From: Candidatus Zixiibacteriota bacterium
GTDB taxonomy: Bacteria; Zixibacteria; MSB-5A5; GN15; PGXB01
DNA: 5,580 nucleotides
Reading direction: 5' to 3'
Assembly (NCBI GenBank): GCA_020345705.1
Contig: CP070766.1
Span: 2,416,963 to 2,422,542 of the forward strand
Shown: positions 5,491-5,580 of the stretch, piece after piece
Position numbering within the stretch: position 1 is the first letter of the stretch
Layout of the letters: every line of letters starts with the position of its first letter
The notes under the pieces: model-generated
What the model saw: the letters and a program-made list of their open reading frames with translations, nothing else
The model's database searches: none
What the model was told of the DNA's origin: nothing
Program-made: the position numbers and the translations under genes

Positions 5491-5580
5491 ATGTCTGTTT
5501 TAAGGTGCTCGATTGCATTGTTAATTTTATCGGCAGTTATCTTTGTCGGTTGTTCGGATGACAAGAGTACGTCACCGACC
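5491..5580 (+). CDS. Lipoprotein, N-terminal 30 codons (continues past window)
   Basis: The frame is open to the right edge. It begins M-S-V-L-R, has a hydrophobic core (about residues 8-19) and a lipobox-like F-V-G-C with C21 as the lipidated cysteine, then S-D-D-K-S-T-S-P-T, a typical flexible linker after the anchor. This predicts an envelope lipoprotein processed by signal peptidase II. The mature domain lies outside the window. The Asp/Ser-rich linker resembles the one before the FISUMP domain at the left edge (T-D-D-E-P-K-S-A), so a FISUMP or similar extracytoplasmic domain is possible but unproven. A strong promoter and ribosome-binding site sit directly upstream, suggesting its own transcription unit. 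Confidence 0.82.
   Translation, partial: MSVLRCSIALLILSAVIFVGCSDDKSTSPT

Overview
This 5.6-kb window is most likely chromosomal DNA from a Gram-negative bacterium. Three proteins carry export signals, two of them with lipoprotein-type cysteine boxes. The left-edge gene carries a FISUMP ('Fibrobacter succinogenes major paralogous') domain, typical of Fibrobacterota, Zixibacteria and other members of the FCB assemblage. That lineage is an inference from gene content; no rRNA or other phylogenetic marker is present. All supported genes are on the + strand.

Layout: (1) 3-656, the 3' end of a secreted or lipoprotein FISUMP-domain protein. (2) 657-925, a gap holding a small hairpin and copy A of a 30-nt repeat. 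(3) 926-2572, an exported S41-family (tricorn/C-terminal-processing type) serine peptidase homologue. (4) 2574-2909, the decayed C-terminal third of an IS110-family transposase, starting almost at the peptidase stop codon and interrupted by an in-frame TGA. (5) 2910-3090, a gap with copy B of the 30-nt repeat. (6) 3091-3609, a DinB/YfiT-like four-helix-bundle protein. (7) 3690-4697, a lipoprotein made of two tandem rhodanese domains. (8) 4698-5490, an AT-rich gap of about 790 nt with several inverted repeats and, at its right end, a near-consensus sigma70 promoter preceded by a perfect palindrome. (9) 5491-5580, the first 30 codons of a new lipoprotein, cut by the window edge.

The genes do not form an obvious pathway. 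The common theme is the cell envelope: a FISUMP protein, an exported peptidase, an exported double rhodanese and a second lipoprotein, with one probably cytoplasmic DinB-like protein. Only the DinB and rhodanese genes (80-nt gap) could plausibly share a transcript. The region looks like loosely packed accessory sequence with transposon decay. I see no convincing new multi-gene system. The signals most worth checking are the intergenic repeat whose copies differ only at codon-third positions, the palindrome-plus-promoter block before the last gene, and the long stem-loop at 5242-5273.
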